The notes under the pieces: generated by a model | Seen by the model: only the letters and a program-made list of their open reading frames with translations | Database searches by the model: none | Told to the model about the DNA's origin: nothing | Translations under genes and position numbers: made by a program | Shown here: piece by piece, positions 7,086 through 15,013 of the stretch | How positions within the stretch are numbered: position 1 is the first letter of the stretch | How the letters are laid out: each line of letters begins with the position of its first letter | Assembly: GCA_049302575.1 (NCBI GenBank) | Contig: JBAQMG010000036.1 | Location: forward strand, 1 to 23,340 | DNA: 23,340 nucleotides | Direction of reading: 5' to 3' | Source: JBAQMG01 sp049302575 | GTDB taxonomy: Bacteria; Bacillota; Desulfitobacteriia; Desulfitobacteriales; Desulfitobacteriaceae

Positions 7086-7826
7086 ATGGATTTTGCCGGA
7101 AAAGATAAGACTACTTATGTTAAGGAAACCTTTAATTCAATTGCTGACCGTTATGACTTAATGAATACAATAATGACCTTAGGAATGGATAAAAGTTGGC
7201 GCAGGCTAGCTGTACAGCAAGTAAGGGCAAAACCAGGGGCTAGTATTCTTGATGTTTGTTGTGGGACAGGGCAACTTTCGTTGGAATTGGCCAAAGCAGT
7301 TGGACCAGCAGGCAAGGTCACTGGCTTAGATTTTTCTGTGAGAATGTTGGAAATAGCCTCAAAACACCTTGCCGAGCAACTTGCTTTTCAACAACATGGT
7401 CTAGGGGATGTCCAATTAATTCAAGGTGATGCACTGGCTTTACCCTTTGAAGATAATTATTTTGATGGGGTAACAGTAGGCTGGGGTTTAAGAAATTTAC
7501 CTGATTTGTTCAAGGGTATTCAAGAAATGATACGCGTTGTCAAGCCAGGTGGCGTGATTGTATCTTTAGATATGGCCAAACCATCCCTGCCAGTTTTCAA
7601 ACAACTCTATTGGCTATATTTCCAAAAACTTGTGCCCATCATGGGAGGGATATGGGCTAAAAGGGGAAGTGCTTATAATTATTTGCATGATTCGGCTAAA
7701 GAATTTCCATCTCAACAAGAGGTTACAGCAATATTTGCGGATTGTGGATTAATCGAGACTAACTATCAAAATTTAGTGGGTGGAGTTGTGGCTTTGGTCA
7801 AAGGAGTAAAATCAAATGCAAAATAA
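7086..7826 (+). CDS. menG: Demethylmenaquinone methyltransferase (UbiE/MenG)
   Basis: This 246-residue class I S-adenosylmethionine methyltransferase should catalyse the last step of menaquinone synthesis, C-methylation of demethylmenaquinone, at the membrane surface. The family's N-terminal signature is visible (VKETFNSIADRYDLMNTIMT, residues 12-31). The SAM-binding glycine motif is ILDVCCGTGQLS (54-65), and the GLRNLPDLFKGIQEMIRVVKPGG segment matches the second UbiE signature. The length is typical. The ATG follows AGGAGAG. It stands alone with a terminator behind it; another menaquinone enzyme, MqnA, is encoded at 21188 in this window. Since no ubiquinone genes are expected in a clostridium, the MenG role is favoured over UbiE's ubiquinone role. 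Confidence 0.95.
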   Translation: MDFAGKDKTTYVKETFNSIADRYDLMNTIMTLGMDKSWRRLAVQQVRAKPGASILDVCCGTGQLSLELAKAVGPAGKVTGLDFSVRMLEIASKHLAEQLAFQQHGLGDVQLIQGDALALPFEDNYFDGVTVGWGLRNLPDLFKGIQEMIRVVKPGGVIVSLDMAKPSLPVFKQLYWLYFQKLVPIMGGIWAKRGSAYNYLHDSAKEFPSQQEVTAIFADCGLIETNYQNLVGGVVALVKGVKSNAK

Positions 7827-7834
7827 CTTGCAGG

Positions 7835-7872
7835 AAAGCTGTTGACATTAATTGATATCAACAGCTTTTTAT
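7835..7872 (+). terminator. Terminator of menG
   Basis: An 11-bp perfect stem (7835-7845 with 7858-7868) is followed by a T-rich tail, eight bases behind the menG stop codon. Confidence 0.85.
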
Positions 7873-7984
7873 TGAGAAAGAAGCTATCGCTCCTGTAGGG
7901 TTATTGGCGATAATTCAGAAAAGTGAACGATGGCCTTTTTGGCTATTGGAATTAGGTATTCACTACATACATTAATAGTATTTT

Positions 7985-8013
7985 TTGGAAATTAAAATTT
8001 AGTACATTATATT
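7985..8013 (+). promoter_or_regulatory. Promoter of the CBS-domain gene
   Basis: TTGGAA (7985-7990) and TATATT (8008-8013), with a 17-base spacer, lie about 50 bases upstream of the start codon. Confidence 0.5.
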
Positions 8014-8066
8014 CAAGTAATATGTTCAAACTATTAATGAAATATTTTAATAGGAGGAATTTTATA

Positions 8067-8489
8067 ATGGTAGTTCGCGATATCATGTCTGTTAAGGTAG
8101 CATGGGTAGCTCCAAATACGCCTTTGGTAGAGGTGGCAAAATTGATGCAGCGAGAAGACATTGGCTCAGTCCCTGTTTGTGAGCAAGATAGGCTTCAGGG
8201 AATAATTACTGATCGTGATATTGTTATTCGGGCTATTGCCTCAGGTAAAAATTCTAATTCTCTAAATGCCAGCGATATCATGAGTACTAAGGTTATAACA
8301 GTAAGCCCGGATACAGATGCTCATGAAGCTTCGCAGATAATGGCTAGGGAACAAATCAGAAGGCTACCCGTTATGGAAAATGGCAGATTAGTTGGAATTA
8401 TGGCCCTTGGAGATTTGGCAGTCGAGCGAATACATGTAGACGAAGCTGGTGAGGCCTTAAGTGATATTTCTCAAGCTGTCCATCACTAA
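8067..8489 (+). CDS. Protein of two CBS domains
   Basis: A 140-residue cytoplasmic protein made only of a pair of CBS domains (about 1-60 and 68-125), which together form a Bateman module that binds adenosyl ligands such as AMP, ATP or SAM. Both repeats show the family pattern: VRDIMSVKVAWVAPNTPLVE with IGSVPVCEQDRLQGIITDRDI, and ASDIMSTKVITVSPDTDAHE with IRRLPVMENGRLVGIMALGDL. It resembles stand-alone stress- or hypoxia-linked CBS proteins; no effector domain is attached, so its target is unknown. The frame is open upstream to 8022, but the ATG at 8067 with TAGGAGGAA eight bases before it is clearly the start. A large hairpin lies behind the gene and is the boundary of the mobile region. Confidence 0.93.
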   Translation: MVVRDIMSVKVAWVAPNTPLVEVAKLMQREDIGSVPVCEQDRLQGIITDRDIVIRAIASGKNSNSLNASDIMSTKVITVSPDTDAHEASQIMAREQIRRLPVMENGRLVGIMALGDLAVERIHVDEAGEALSDISQAVHH

Positions 8490-8578
8490 AAACGTGATGA
8501 CAGGTATTTCATGTCGTAGGCAGCTTAATCGTGGGTTATCTAGGTTTTTGGATAGCAAGATGTAGTGAAAAACTACCT

Positions 8579-8614
8579 ATAAGCGCTGTGGTGAAGAATT
8601 CACTCAGCGCTTAT
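8579..8614 (+). terminator. Hairpin behind the CBS gene; insertion target of the group II intron
   Basis: A 10-bp perfect stem (8579-8588 with 8605-8614) continues into a 5-bp stem (8591-8595 with 8599-8603) with a GAA loop. The T-rich tail expected after it is split: TATGTT lies on the left and TATTTTA at 15091, beyond the intron. This is the typical target of class C group II introns. Confidence 0.65.
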
Positions 8615-8617
8615 GTT

Positions 8618-8642
8618 GTGCGCCACGCATGGCGATTTACTA
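8618..8642 (+). mobile_element. 5' end fragment of a group IIC intron
   Basis: GTGCGCC, the usual type of group II intron 5' start, begins three bases after the hairpin stem. Only about 25 bases remain before the Tn3-type inverted repeat. The identification depends mainly on the matching intron 3' end at 14750-15090 and on the hairpin target. Confidence 0.5.
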
Positions 8643-8680
8643 GGGGTAGTACCAGCGAAGCTGTCACCAAGGGCAAAGTA
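8643..8680 (+). repeat. Left terminal inverted repeat of the Tn3-family transposon
   Basis: 38 bases starting GGGGTAGTACCAGCGAAGCT. It matches the right repeat at 36 of 38 positions, and similarity continues for five more bases (40 of 43). The GGGG start and 38-base length are typical of Tn3-family ends. Confidence 0.93.
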
Positions 8681-8884
8681 AATGGATAAATGTGTTAGGA
8701 TAATCCACTTATTTCTCTAACGTCAATATATATTAATGCTTGAGCTTTTTGCTTTGTTAAACATTTTTCTTTCTGCTTTAGAACGTTACGTTTTTTACAT
8801 GAGTTAAAAGCATCAATTTGAGTCAAACGATTTAACTTTCAACTCTGTGAACATTTTACCATCAAAAAAGGCATACCCGTCCTG

Positions 8885-8942
8885 TTATCCACAATTTAAG
8901 CTTGTGGATATTATTTCGAATTAGTTATCAACATGTGGATTA
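8885..8942. other. Cluster of four DnaA-box-like 9-mers
   Basis: TTATCCACA (8885-8893) is a perfect DnaA-box consensus. TGTGGATAT (8903-8911), TTATCAACA (8925-8933) and TGTGGATTA (8934-8942) differ by one base each from the consensus or its complement. They form two inverted pairs just behind the IS1182 transposase remnant. This may be a DnaA-binding site, an origin remnant, or simply palindromic sequence at the end of the insertion sequence. Confidence 0.35.
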
Positions 8943-8947
8943 GTTAG

Positions 8948-9287
8948 TTAAGCTGTGGCTACTAAGCTTCCCATTTTGTCAGCCTGTTTTTCTTTCACTC
9001 GTCCTAGAGCCATAGCTAACATAACGTACAAGGCTAACCAACATCGTACTTTCATTTTGGCCATGCCCGAATTGTATGTAGTTCAAAGCCAAATGACACG
9101 TCGATACGACTGTTAATCCGTTCCACACTGGTTCGGTTGTTGTATTCTTTTTCCAACTTGTAACTCGCTCGATCAATTGGCGTAAAGATTCTTCGATCTT
9201 CCGAAAGTGATACCCGTATCGCTCAAAGTCGCCCAGTTCTTCAATTTCACTCCACGCAAATAGGTTAAGTTGTGGTATAATAGTCAT
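8948..9287 (-). pseudogene. IS1182-type transposase, internally deleted and frameshifted
   Basis: The ATG at 9287 (GGAGGG upstream) begins MTIIPQLNLFAWSEIEELGD, the usual N-terminus of this transposase group. After about 22 residues the sequence jumps, in another frame, to the C-terminal part: VSLSEDRRIFTPIDRASYKL, then NNRTSVERINSRIDVSFGFE, which carries the family's RT-VERVNSRID signature. A second frameshift near 9055 leads to MLAMALGRVKEKQADKMGSL and a stop at 8950-8948. Most of the catalytic domain is missing, so the gene is dead. The 102-residue open frame ending at 8979 that begins at the same ATG is only the fused, partly out-of-frame product. It lies inside the Tn3-type element. Confidence 0.85.
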
Positions 9288-9531
9288 GCAGGTTTACCCT
9301 CCTGTAATGGTTAAATTGTGTTGCAACAAAGCAATTTGGTGGTTACCGCAACCTCATAACAATTGGCCGTGTGCAGCCCCCTACCCTCGCAATTCTAGTC
9401 AACCGTGAACTTGATGATTTAGAATAACCCCAGGTATCCACTTTCAAGTAGATTATTAAAATTGCATCAATTAAGCTTTATCCCATTTAATTTAAATTTC
9501 TATCATTTTCGCTTTAAATAATTTACTTAAC

Positions 9532-9573
9532 AATAACAACAAAAACCTCCCTTCGGAGGTTTTTGTTGTTATT
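9532..9573 (-). terminator. Terminator of the cargo operon
   Basis: A perfect 19-bp inverted repeat (9532-9550 with 9555-9573) has a 4-base loop and a T-rich arm. It lies directly behind the stop codon of the leftmost cargo gene. Confidence 0.9.
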
Positions 9574-9578
9574 TACCA

Positions 9579-10148
9579 TTATTTATTTTTTATTTTTTTT
9601 GTAATAATTTGTTCTATTTCTGAGAAATCCTTATTAAGCTCCGGCATGATTACGTTTTTAGCCTTTGCTCCTTCTATTCGATACACAGTAGTAGGACCTC
9701 CTACAGAAACATATTTATTCTCCATTTCTGTATGCCCATCAAAAATATATGCTTTTCTTATAAAGAATACATATTGCTGTTCTGGAGTGAGAACATTATA
9801 ATTTTCAAGCAGTATCATCGTATTAGTTTCTTTATCTAAGCCACCCTCTTGTGCAAAAACAATATTGCCCTTAAGGTTTCCCTTAAAAGACTTTTCAATA
9901 TGCACAATTGAATCAGTCCATGGATAAGGTTCGCCATAAACATAATTGTATGCAACTTCATTTTTTATTACTTTTCCTATAATAACATTTTCTGCCTCAT
10001 TTGTTGCTTCTTCAATAGTTCGAATTTTATCAAAACTGGCTTGTACATTTACTGCTTTCGGTTTAGATAAGTTAAGACCAAATCCACCAAGACCTATTAA
10101 ACTAAGTATTGCAGCACCAATAATAGTATATTTCAATGATTTTTTCAT
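9579..10148 (-). CDS. Unrecognised exported or membrane-anchored protein, transposon cargo
   Basis: I cannot assign a family with confidence. It is 189 residues: an N-terminal basic segment and one hydrophobic segment (YTIIGAAILSLIGLGGFGL, about 7-25), which is a signal peptide or anchor without a lipobox cysteine, then an extracytoplasmic domain. The domain pattern (VIIGKVIKNE, then SIVHIEKSFKGNLKGNIVFA, then EQQYVFFIRKAY and KYVSVGGPTTVYRIEG) resembles small beta-rich extracellular domains common in Firmicutes with no known function. The gene starts 21 bases behind the matrixin-like protease gene on the same strand, and both share one terminator, so they form an operon. An inhibitor, chaperone or substrate of the protease is a reasonable guess but unproven. 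The gene is visibly more AT-rich than the transposase genes. Confidence 0.8.
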   Translation of the reverse strand: MKKSLKYTIIGAAILSLIGLGGFGLNLSKPKAVNVQASFDKIRTIEEATNEAENVIIGKVIKNEVAYNYVYGEPYPWTDSIVHIEKSFKGNLKGNIVFAQEGGLDKETNTMILLENYNVLTPEQQYVFFIRKAYIFDGHTEMENKYVSVGGPTTVYRIEGAKAKNVIMPELNKDFSEIEQIITKKIKNK

Positions 10149-10169
10149 TTTTTTATACCTCCATTAAAA

Positions 10170-10718
10170 TTATGGATATAACGAATTAATTCCGTTTATA
10201 TCAGATGTTCTCGGTTGAAATGTTTCATTAGCATTACGAGTTGCATCAGAATGAACCATTAACCCCCAATTATCAGCATAATATTCGCTTAATCCAAGGG
10301 CGTGACCAAATTCATGCCCTACTAAACTTTGTTTCCCCAAAGTAGAATAAGAATTAGACCAATAAGTATTAATCTCTATATTTGCTCCAGTAATGTATCC
10401 TAGTGTAATTGCGGGGTATGTTGTACCCGAAGTATATGAATTAGAATTATAATAACTAGTACAATTAAGATTACCCGAAGAATTATTCCCCCATATATAG
10501 GTATGTAAAGGATAGGCACCCCAACTATAAGCAGCATTAGATGCTGCTGTTTGTAAGTCACTTGGAAAACCTGACACAAAACGAAGTTGCGGGGCACCAG
10601 GATTTTGCCATACGTAACCAATACCAGGCCAAGCAAATGCTGATTGAACAAACATTAACGAGAAAAGAACAACGATTAACAATAAAGCAATTTTCCTCTT
10701 TTTAATCATATCTTTCAA
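10170..10718 (-). CDS. Secreted matrixin-like (M10-type) metalloprotease, transposon cargo
   Basis: A 182-residue protein with a clear signal peptide (basic KKRK, then ALLLIVVLFSLMFV, cleavage likely after SAFA near residue 29). The mature part is a small zinc metalloprotease domain of matrixin type. GHEFGHALGLSE holds the catalytic zinc motif HExxH (H135, E136, H139) with the following xxG of metzincins, and the Met-turn is probably M154 in WGLMVHSD. In ordinary matrixins the third zinc ligand is a His in HExxHxxGxxH; here the aligned residue is E145. There is no propeptide with a cysteine switch. Translation may begin at TTG 10718 or ATG 10709; AAAGAGG precedes both and fits the ATG better. 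It is the first gene of a two-gene operon. Substrate unknown. Confidence 0.85.
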   Translation of the reverse strand: MKDMIKKRKIALLLIVVLFSLMFVQSAFAWPGIGYVWQNPGAPQLRFVSGFPSDLQTAASNAAYSWGAYPLHTYIWGNNSSGNLNCTSYYNSNSYTSGTTYPAITLGYITGANIEINTYWSNSYSTLGKQSLVGHEFGHALGLSEYYADNWGLMVHSDATRNANETFQPRTSDINGINSLYP

Positions 10719-10947
10719 ACGCCTCTTTCTTAATAATTGTAAACTTATTTATATAAAGCTCATTTCCATAAAAATTCAATATTTAATTAAATTTAGTATA
10801 CAATTTAAAATTATATAAAATCGTAAATAATTGGTAATATAATGTCGTAATTAATAATCCACATAAATTCAAAATCTTTCTAAATATTCAATCGAAAGTT
10901 CCTTTATTGTTTATGGAAATAGAACTCTATAATATTTATAATAAATA
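10719..10947. other. AT-rich control region of the transposon, candidate recombination site
   Basis: The space between the cargo operon and tnpA is rich in repeats. A perfect 11-base inverted pair lies at 10762-10772 and 10910-10920 (ATTTCCATAAA and its complement). A near-perfect direct pair, TCGTAAATAAT at 10821-10831 and TCGTAATTAAT at 10845-10855, lies between them. AAAGTTCCT at 10895-10903 is complementary to 11012-11020. Tn3-family elements keep their resolution site in such a spot, so the TnpI-type recombinase may act here. Inferred from position and symmetry only. Confidence 0.35.
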
Positions 10948-10976
10948 TTGCCCATTTAATTAAGCTTCGGTATACT
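10948..10976 (+). promoter_or_regulatory. Promoter of tnpA
   Basis: TTGCCC (10948-10953) and TATACT (10971-10976) with a 17-base spacer lie about 60 bases upstream of the tnpA start codon. Confidence 0.6.
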
Positions 10977-11037
10977 GATTCCAAGATGAATGTTCCGATA
11001 CTCACTCTTTTAGGAACTTTACTTTGGAGGCGATAGC

Positions 11038-14009
11038 ATGAAGAGGAATTGGGAATTGGATGAGCTAATAGAACACTTCACCTTCCTGCCCCATGAATTA
11101 CAACAGATCGGAAACAAGACTGGTGAAACCAGGATAGGATTTGCTGTATTGTTTAAGTTTTTTCAATACGAAGCTCGGTTTCCTACAAACAAATACGAAG
11201 TTCCTAAAGCAGTTATTAGTTATATTGCCAAACAAATTGATAGTTCCCAAGAATTGTACGCAAAGTACGACTGGACCGGACGTTCGATTAAATACCACTG
11301 GACGCAGATTGGGGAATTCTTTGGGTTTAGAGAAGACACAGTTCAGGATGCTCAGGGTTTAACCGACTGGTTATGCAAGAACGTCTTGTATCACGACCAG
11401 GAATTTGAACATATCAAAGATAAGGTGTATAGTCAGTTGCGGGATCTGAAAATTGTTCCACCTACACTGGAGCGTATTGATCGTCTTATTCGGTCTGCTG
11501 TCTCCACTTTTGAAGATCAATTCTTTAATGTCACCTATGAAAAAATACCTAAAGCATCTTTGGCCAAGTTAGATGCCCTGATAGATAGTATTTCATCCCT
11601 GGATGAGGAAAAAGACGAACCAACCGTCGAGAACGGCGATCAGCTTTCTTTTCATGAGTTAAGGTCAGATCCAGGACGGCCAGGGTTAGAGAGTGTTTTT
11701 AGGGAAATTAACAAGCTTAAAACGATTCGGAATTTGGATCTTCCAGATGATCTTTACCGGGATGTTACATATAAAGTTTTGAAAAAGTATAAGCAGCGCG
11801 TGGCCACCGAGGATATCCGTGAACTGCGTCGTCATCCGGAGCCGATACGCTACACGTTGTTATCTGCTTTCTTTTACCTCCGGAAATTGGAGATCACCGA
11901 TAACCTTATAGAGCTGCTTATTCAAATCATTCACCGCATCGGAGTACGAGCCGAACGCAGAGTGGAAAAGGAAATACTTAACGATCTGCGGCGGGTGAGC
12001 AATAAACAAGGAATCCTGTTCAACCTGGCGCAAACGGCACTGGAATTCCCTGACGGGATTATTAAGGATGTACTCTATCCGATAGTCAGTGAACAGACGC
12101 TTAAAGACCTGGTTGAAGAGTTTAAAAGTACGGGTCCAGCTTATCGGGAAAAAATACATACAGTAATTCGCGCCTCCTATAGCACCCATTATCGCCGGAT
12201 GATTCCCTAAATCTTAAACATCCTTCAATTCCAGTCTAATAACGAGGTTCACCGACCTGTCATTAAAGCACTTGAACTTATCGAAAAGTATGCTCAAACC
12301 GGGTTGCATTATTTTCCTGCGTCCGAAGATATTCCAGTTGATGGCGTTATTCGTTCCGTTAACAAAGATATTATCATTGAAAAAGATGATAATAGTCAGG
12401 AACGGATCAACCGTATCAATTATGAGATTAGCGCACTTCAAGCCTTAAGAGATCGTCTACGCTGTAAAGAAGTATGGGTAAAAGGTGCCGATCGGTACCG
12501 TAACCCGGATGAAGACCTACCTGTAGACTTCGAGATACGGCGAGAAGAGAACTACAAAGCCCTTAATCAACCAATGGATGCCGAATCCTTCATAAACGCA
12601 TTAAAACAAGCAATGACTGAGGGTTTAGAACGCCTAGATGTTGGGCTTCCCAAAAATCCCAAAGTTCGGATTACTGACAAAGGAAAAGGATGGATAACCT
12701 TATCACCTTTGGAACCGCTAGTTGAACCGGCTAATCTGACCCGTATTAAAGCTGAATTGCAACGTCGCTGGCCAATGACCAGTCTCCTCGATGTTCTGAA
12801 AGAAACCGATCTACGGATTGCTTTTACTGAAAAGTTTAAGACATCGGCAGTTAGGGAGGCATCGGGCCGGGATACTTTACAAAGACGTTTGATTTATCTT
12901 TGTATGGCCTTGGCACCAACACTGGATTAAAACGGATTAGCTCCGGTGGACATGAAGAATCATACAAAGATTTACTTTATATACGGCGTAAGTTTATACA
13001 CAAGGATAATCTGCGTAATGCTATTGCTGAAGTAGTGAATGGTATCTTTAGGGTCCGAATGCAGGAAATATGGGGAGATGGTACCACATCTTGCGCTTCA
13101 GATTCCAAGAAATTTGGTGCTTGGGATCAAAACCTCATGACCGAATGGCATATCCGATACCGGGGTCGAGGAGTAATGATCTATTGGCATGTAGAGAAAA
13201 ACTCAACATGCATTTACTCGCAGCTTAAATCATGTTCTTCTTCAGAGGTAGCTGCTATGATCGAGGGATTACTACGGCATTGTACTGATATGGAAGTCGA
13301 AAAAAATTACGTTGACTCTCACGGTCAAAGCGAAGTAGCCTTTGCTTTTTGTCATTTGCTTGGGTATCAGTTAATGCCACGTTTAAAGGCTATTCACTCT
13401 CAAAAGCTGTATCGGCCGGAATCAGGCATGGCCAAAGCCTATCCAAATCTTCAGCCGGTTCTCACTCGCCCAATTAACTGGGATTTAATCCGTCAGCAGT
13501 ATGATCAGATGGTGAAATATGCTACCGCCTTGCGTCTGGGTACTGCTGAAACGGAAGCTATTTTAAAACGGTTTACTCGTAACAACCTTAAATATCCAAC
13601 TTATCAGGCTTTAGGAGAGCTTGGCAAGGCCGTAAAAACTATTTTTCTTTGTGATTATCTACACTCTGAAGAACTACGCCAAGAGATTCACGGAGGGTTA
13701 AACGTTGTAGAAAACTGGAACAGCGCAAATGGCTTTATTTTTTACGGTAAGGGTGGAGAAATATCGACTAACCGATTAGAGAATCAGGAAATAGCAGTTC
13801 TGTCATTACACCTATTACAGAATTGTTTGGTATATATCAATACAATCATGCTCCAGAACGTCTTGTCAAATCCAAAATGGTTTAATCTAATGACTACGGA
13901 AGATTTTCGTGCTTTAACACCTCTCGTATACACCCATATCAACCCTTATGGAACGTTCAAGCTGAACATGAGTGAACGCCTTCCTTTGGAAGAAGGGGTG
14001 AGCGCATGA
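11038..14009 (+). pseudogene. tnpA: Tn3-family transposase, inactivated by a stop codon and a frameshift
   Basis: The full coding trace is about 990 codons, the normal size of a Tn3-family TnpA. The N-terminal DNA-binding region (from ATG 11038, GGAGG upstream) is followed by the catalytic domain. The DDE residues are readable: Asp in WGDGT at 13077, Asp in YVDSHGQSE at 13314, Glu in KGGEISTNR at 13758. There are two lesions. An in-frame TAA at 12208-12210 splits MIP from ILNILQFQSNNEVHRP with no frame change. A one-base loss near 12898-12905 moves the reading frame from RRLIYL into YGLGTNTGLKR. No full-length protein can be made unless the stop is read through and the frame shifts. The tyrosine recombinase gene overlaps the TGA by ATGA, so the two were an operon. 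Confidence 0.93.
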
Positions 14010-14755
14010 TAGAAAAAACAACTTCGGCTAAAAAGAAAGCTAAGGAGCTAGCAAAGTATCTTCGGGGGGAACGACCTGATTATGCCTATCTAAAAAGCTT
14101 ATTTCAACACTTAAGGGCTGAGTTGGAAATAGAAATACCTAAAACTTCCAGGAAACTGCCTTATGTTCCCACGTAGGAGGAATTAAAGCGATATTATGAT
14201 GTTGTTTGGAAGGCCAAGAAATTTCAGAACATGATGATAGTTAAAGCGCTACTATATATCGGGGCAAGGGTTAGTGAGTTAATAAATATCAAGCTTACAG
14301 ACATTGATTTTCACTACTGTCAAATACGGATAAATAAAGGAAAAGGGAACAAGGATCGCATTGTCCCGTTCCCCCAGTCATTTAAGGAATTGCTGGCCAT
14401 GCACGCTGATTCTATGGCCAAAAAGCAAGCCGTTTACCTGTTTGAATCCTTATGGAAGAAGAAATATACAGACCGAGGTATCCGAAAGATCCTGGCTAAG
14501 TATTCAGAAGAAGCTAAACTAGCACAGAATCTATCTCCGCATAAATTACGGCACTTTTTGTTAACTTGGCTGAAAAAGCAGGGTATAGATGATGCGCTTA
14601 TTCAACCCTATTCTGGTCACGAAAGCCGAAAATCTCTTGAGGTATATTCAAGGTTAGCTATCACTGATGCTCAAAAAGAATATAATGTAGTTATAAATAA
14701 ATTGCACCATCTACTTTGCCCCTGGTGTCAGCTTCGCTGGTACTACCCCTCTTAG
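14006..14755 (+). pseudogene. TnpI-type tyrosine recombinase, interrupted by an in-frame stop
   Basis: The trace starts at the ATG overlapping the tnpA stop and is 249 codons long, near the size of Tn4430 TnpI. Codon 57 is TAG (14174-14176), placed between KLPYVPT and EELKRYYDVVW, in the linker before the catalytic domain; the frame is otherwise open. The catalytic set is complete: R88 (GARVSE), K111 or K113, H179 and R182 (SPHKLRH), H205 (SGHES) and Y214 (EVYSRL). Its role would be resolving transposition cointegrates at a site in the element. The last 17 or so codons run through the right inverted repeat, and the stop codon at 14753-14755 lies in flanking DNA. A downstream restart at ATG 14231 or 14234 would keep the catalytic residues but lose the N-terminal core-binding domain. 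Confidence 0.88.
14712..14749 (-). repeat. Right terminal inverted repeat of the Tn3-family transposon
   Basis: The reverse complement starts GGGGTAGTACCAGCGAAGCT and matches the left repeat at 36 of 38 positions (differences at repeat positions 22 and 28). Confidence 0.93.
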
Positions 14756-15006
14756 AAACAGACCAATGGATGAGAAGACGCATCCGCAAGATCTTCTGGA
14801 AACAATGGAAACGAGTGAGAACAAAGCTTAAAATGCTCAAATCACTGGGAATCCATGAGCAGAAAGCATGGGAATACGCAAACACAAGAAGAGCTACTGG
14901 AGAACATCCAATAGCCCTATCCTATCCAAATCCCTAACTAACAATAGTTATTAAGGTACGTGGATTCCTGTTCTTTTCAGAATATTATCGGCAAGTTACT
15001 GCGTGA
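14754..15006 (+). pseudogene. Group II intron reverse transcriptase/maturase, C-terminal remnant
   Basis: The frame following the transposon reads ETDQWMRRRIRKIFWKQWKR, then LKSLGIHEQKAWEYANTRR, the maturase (X) domain end of group II intron reverse transcriptases. The next conserved part, GYWRTSNSPILSKSLTN, is one frame away, showing a one-base loss near 14890. The final segment VRGFLFFSEYYRQVTA and a TGA at 15004-15006 return to the first frame, so a second shift lies near 14940. The whole reverse transcriptase domain and most of the intron RNA are missing; they were lost on the transposon side. This intron cannot splice or move by itself. Confidence 0.88.
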
Positions 15007-15013
15007 TCTGAGG

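Larger units (their letters stand above)
8643..14749 (+). mobile_element. Tn3-family transposon with tnpA, tnpI-type recombinase and cargo (6.1 kb, inactivated)
   Basis: The element is bounded by inverted repeats beginning GGGGTAGTACCAGCGAAGCT. It contains, left to right, an IS1182 transposase remnant, a two-gene minus-strand cargo operon (9579-10718), a divergent AT-rich control region, a Tn3-type transposase pseudogene and a tyrosine recombinase pseudogene. Having a tyrosine recombinase rather than a serine resolvase recalls Tn4430 and its TnpI. No 5-base target duplication is present: the five bases on the left are TACTA, those on the right TCTTA. Confidence 0.9.

Noticed and set aside
8979..9287. 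A 102-residue hypothetical protein on the minus strand
   Set aside because: Only the first ~22 residues match a transposase; the rest is out of frame with the IS1182 sequence readable in the other frames, so it is annotated as part of a pseudogene.
12890..12910. Programmed -1 frameshift in tnpA at ATCTTTG
   Set aside because: The site is not a canonical slippery heptamer and Tn3 transposases are not known to need frameshifting; with the separate TAA at 12208 and TAG in the recombinase, decay is the simpler reading.
14231..14755. Functional integrase starting at an internal ATG
   Set aside because: The upstream frame with its ATGA overlap to tnpA and matching N-terminal domain shows the gene is longer and cut by TAG; a restart product would lack the core-binding domain.
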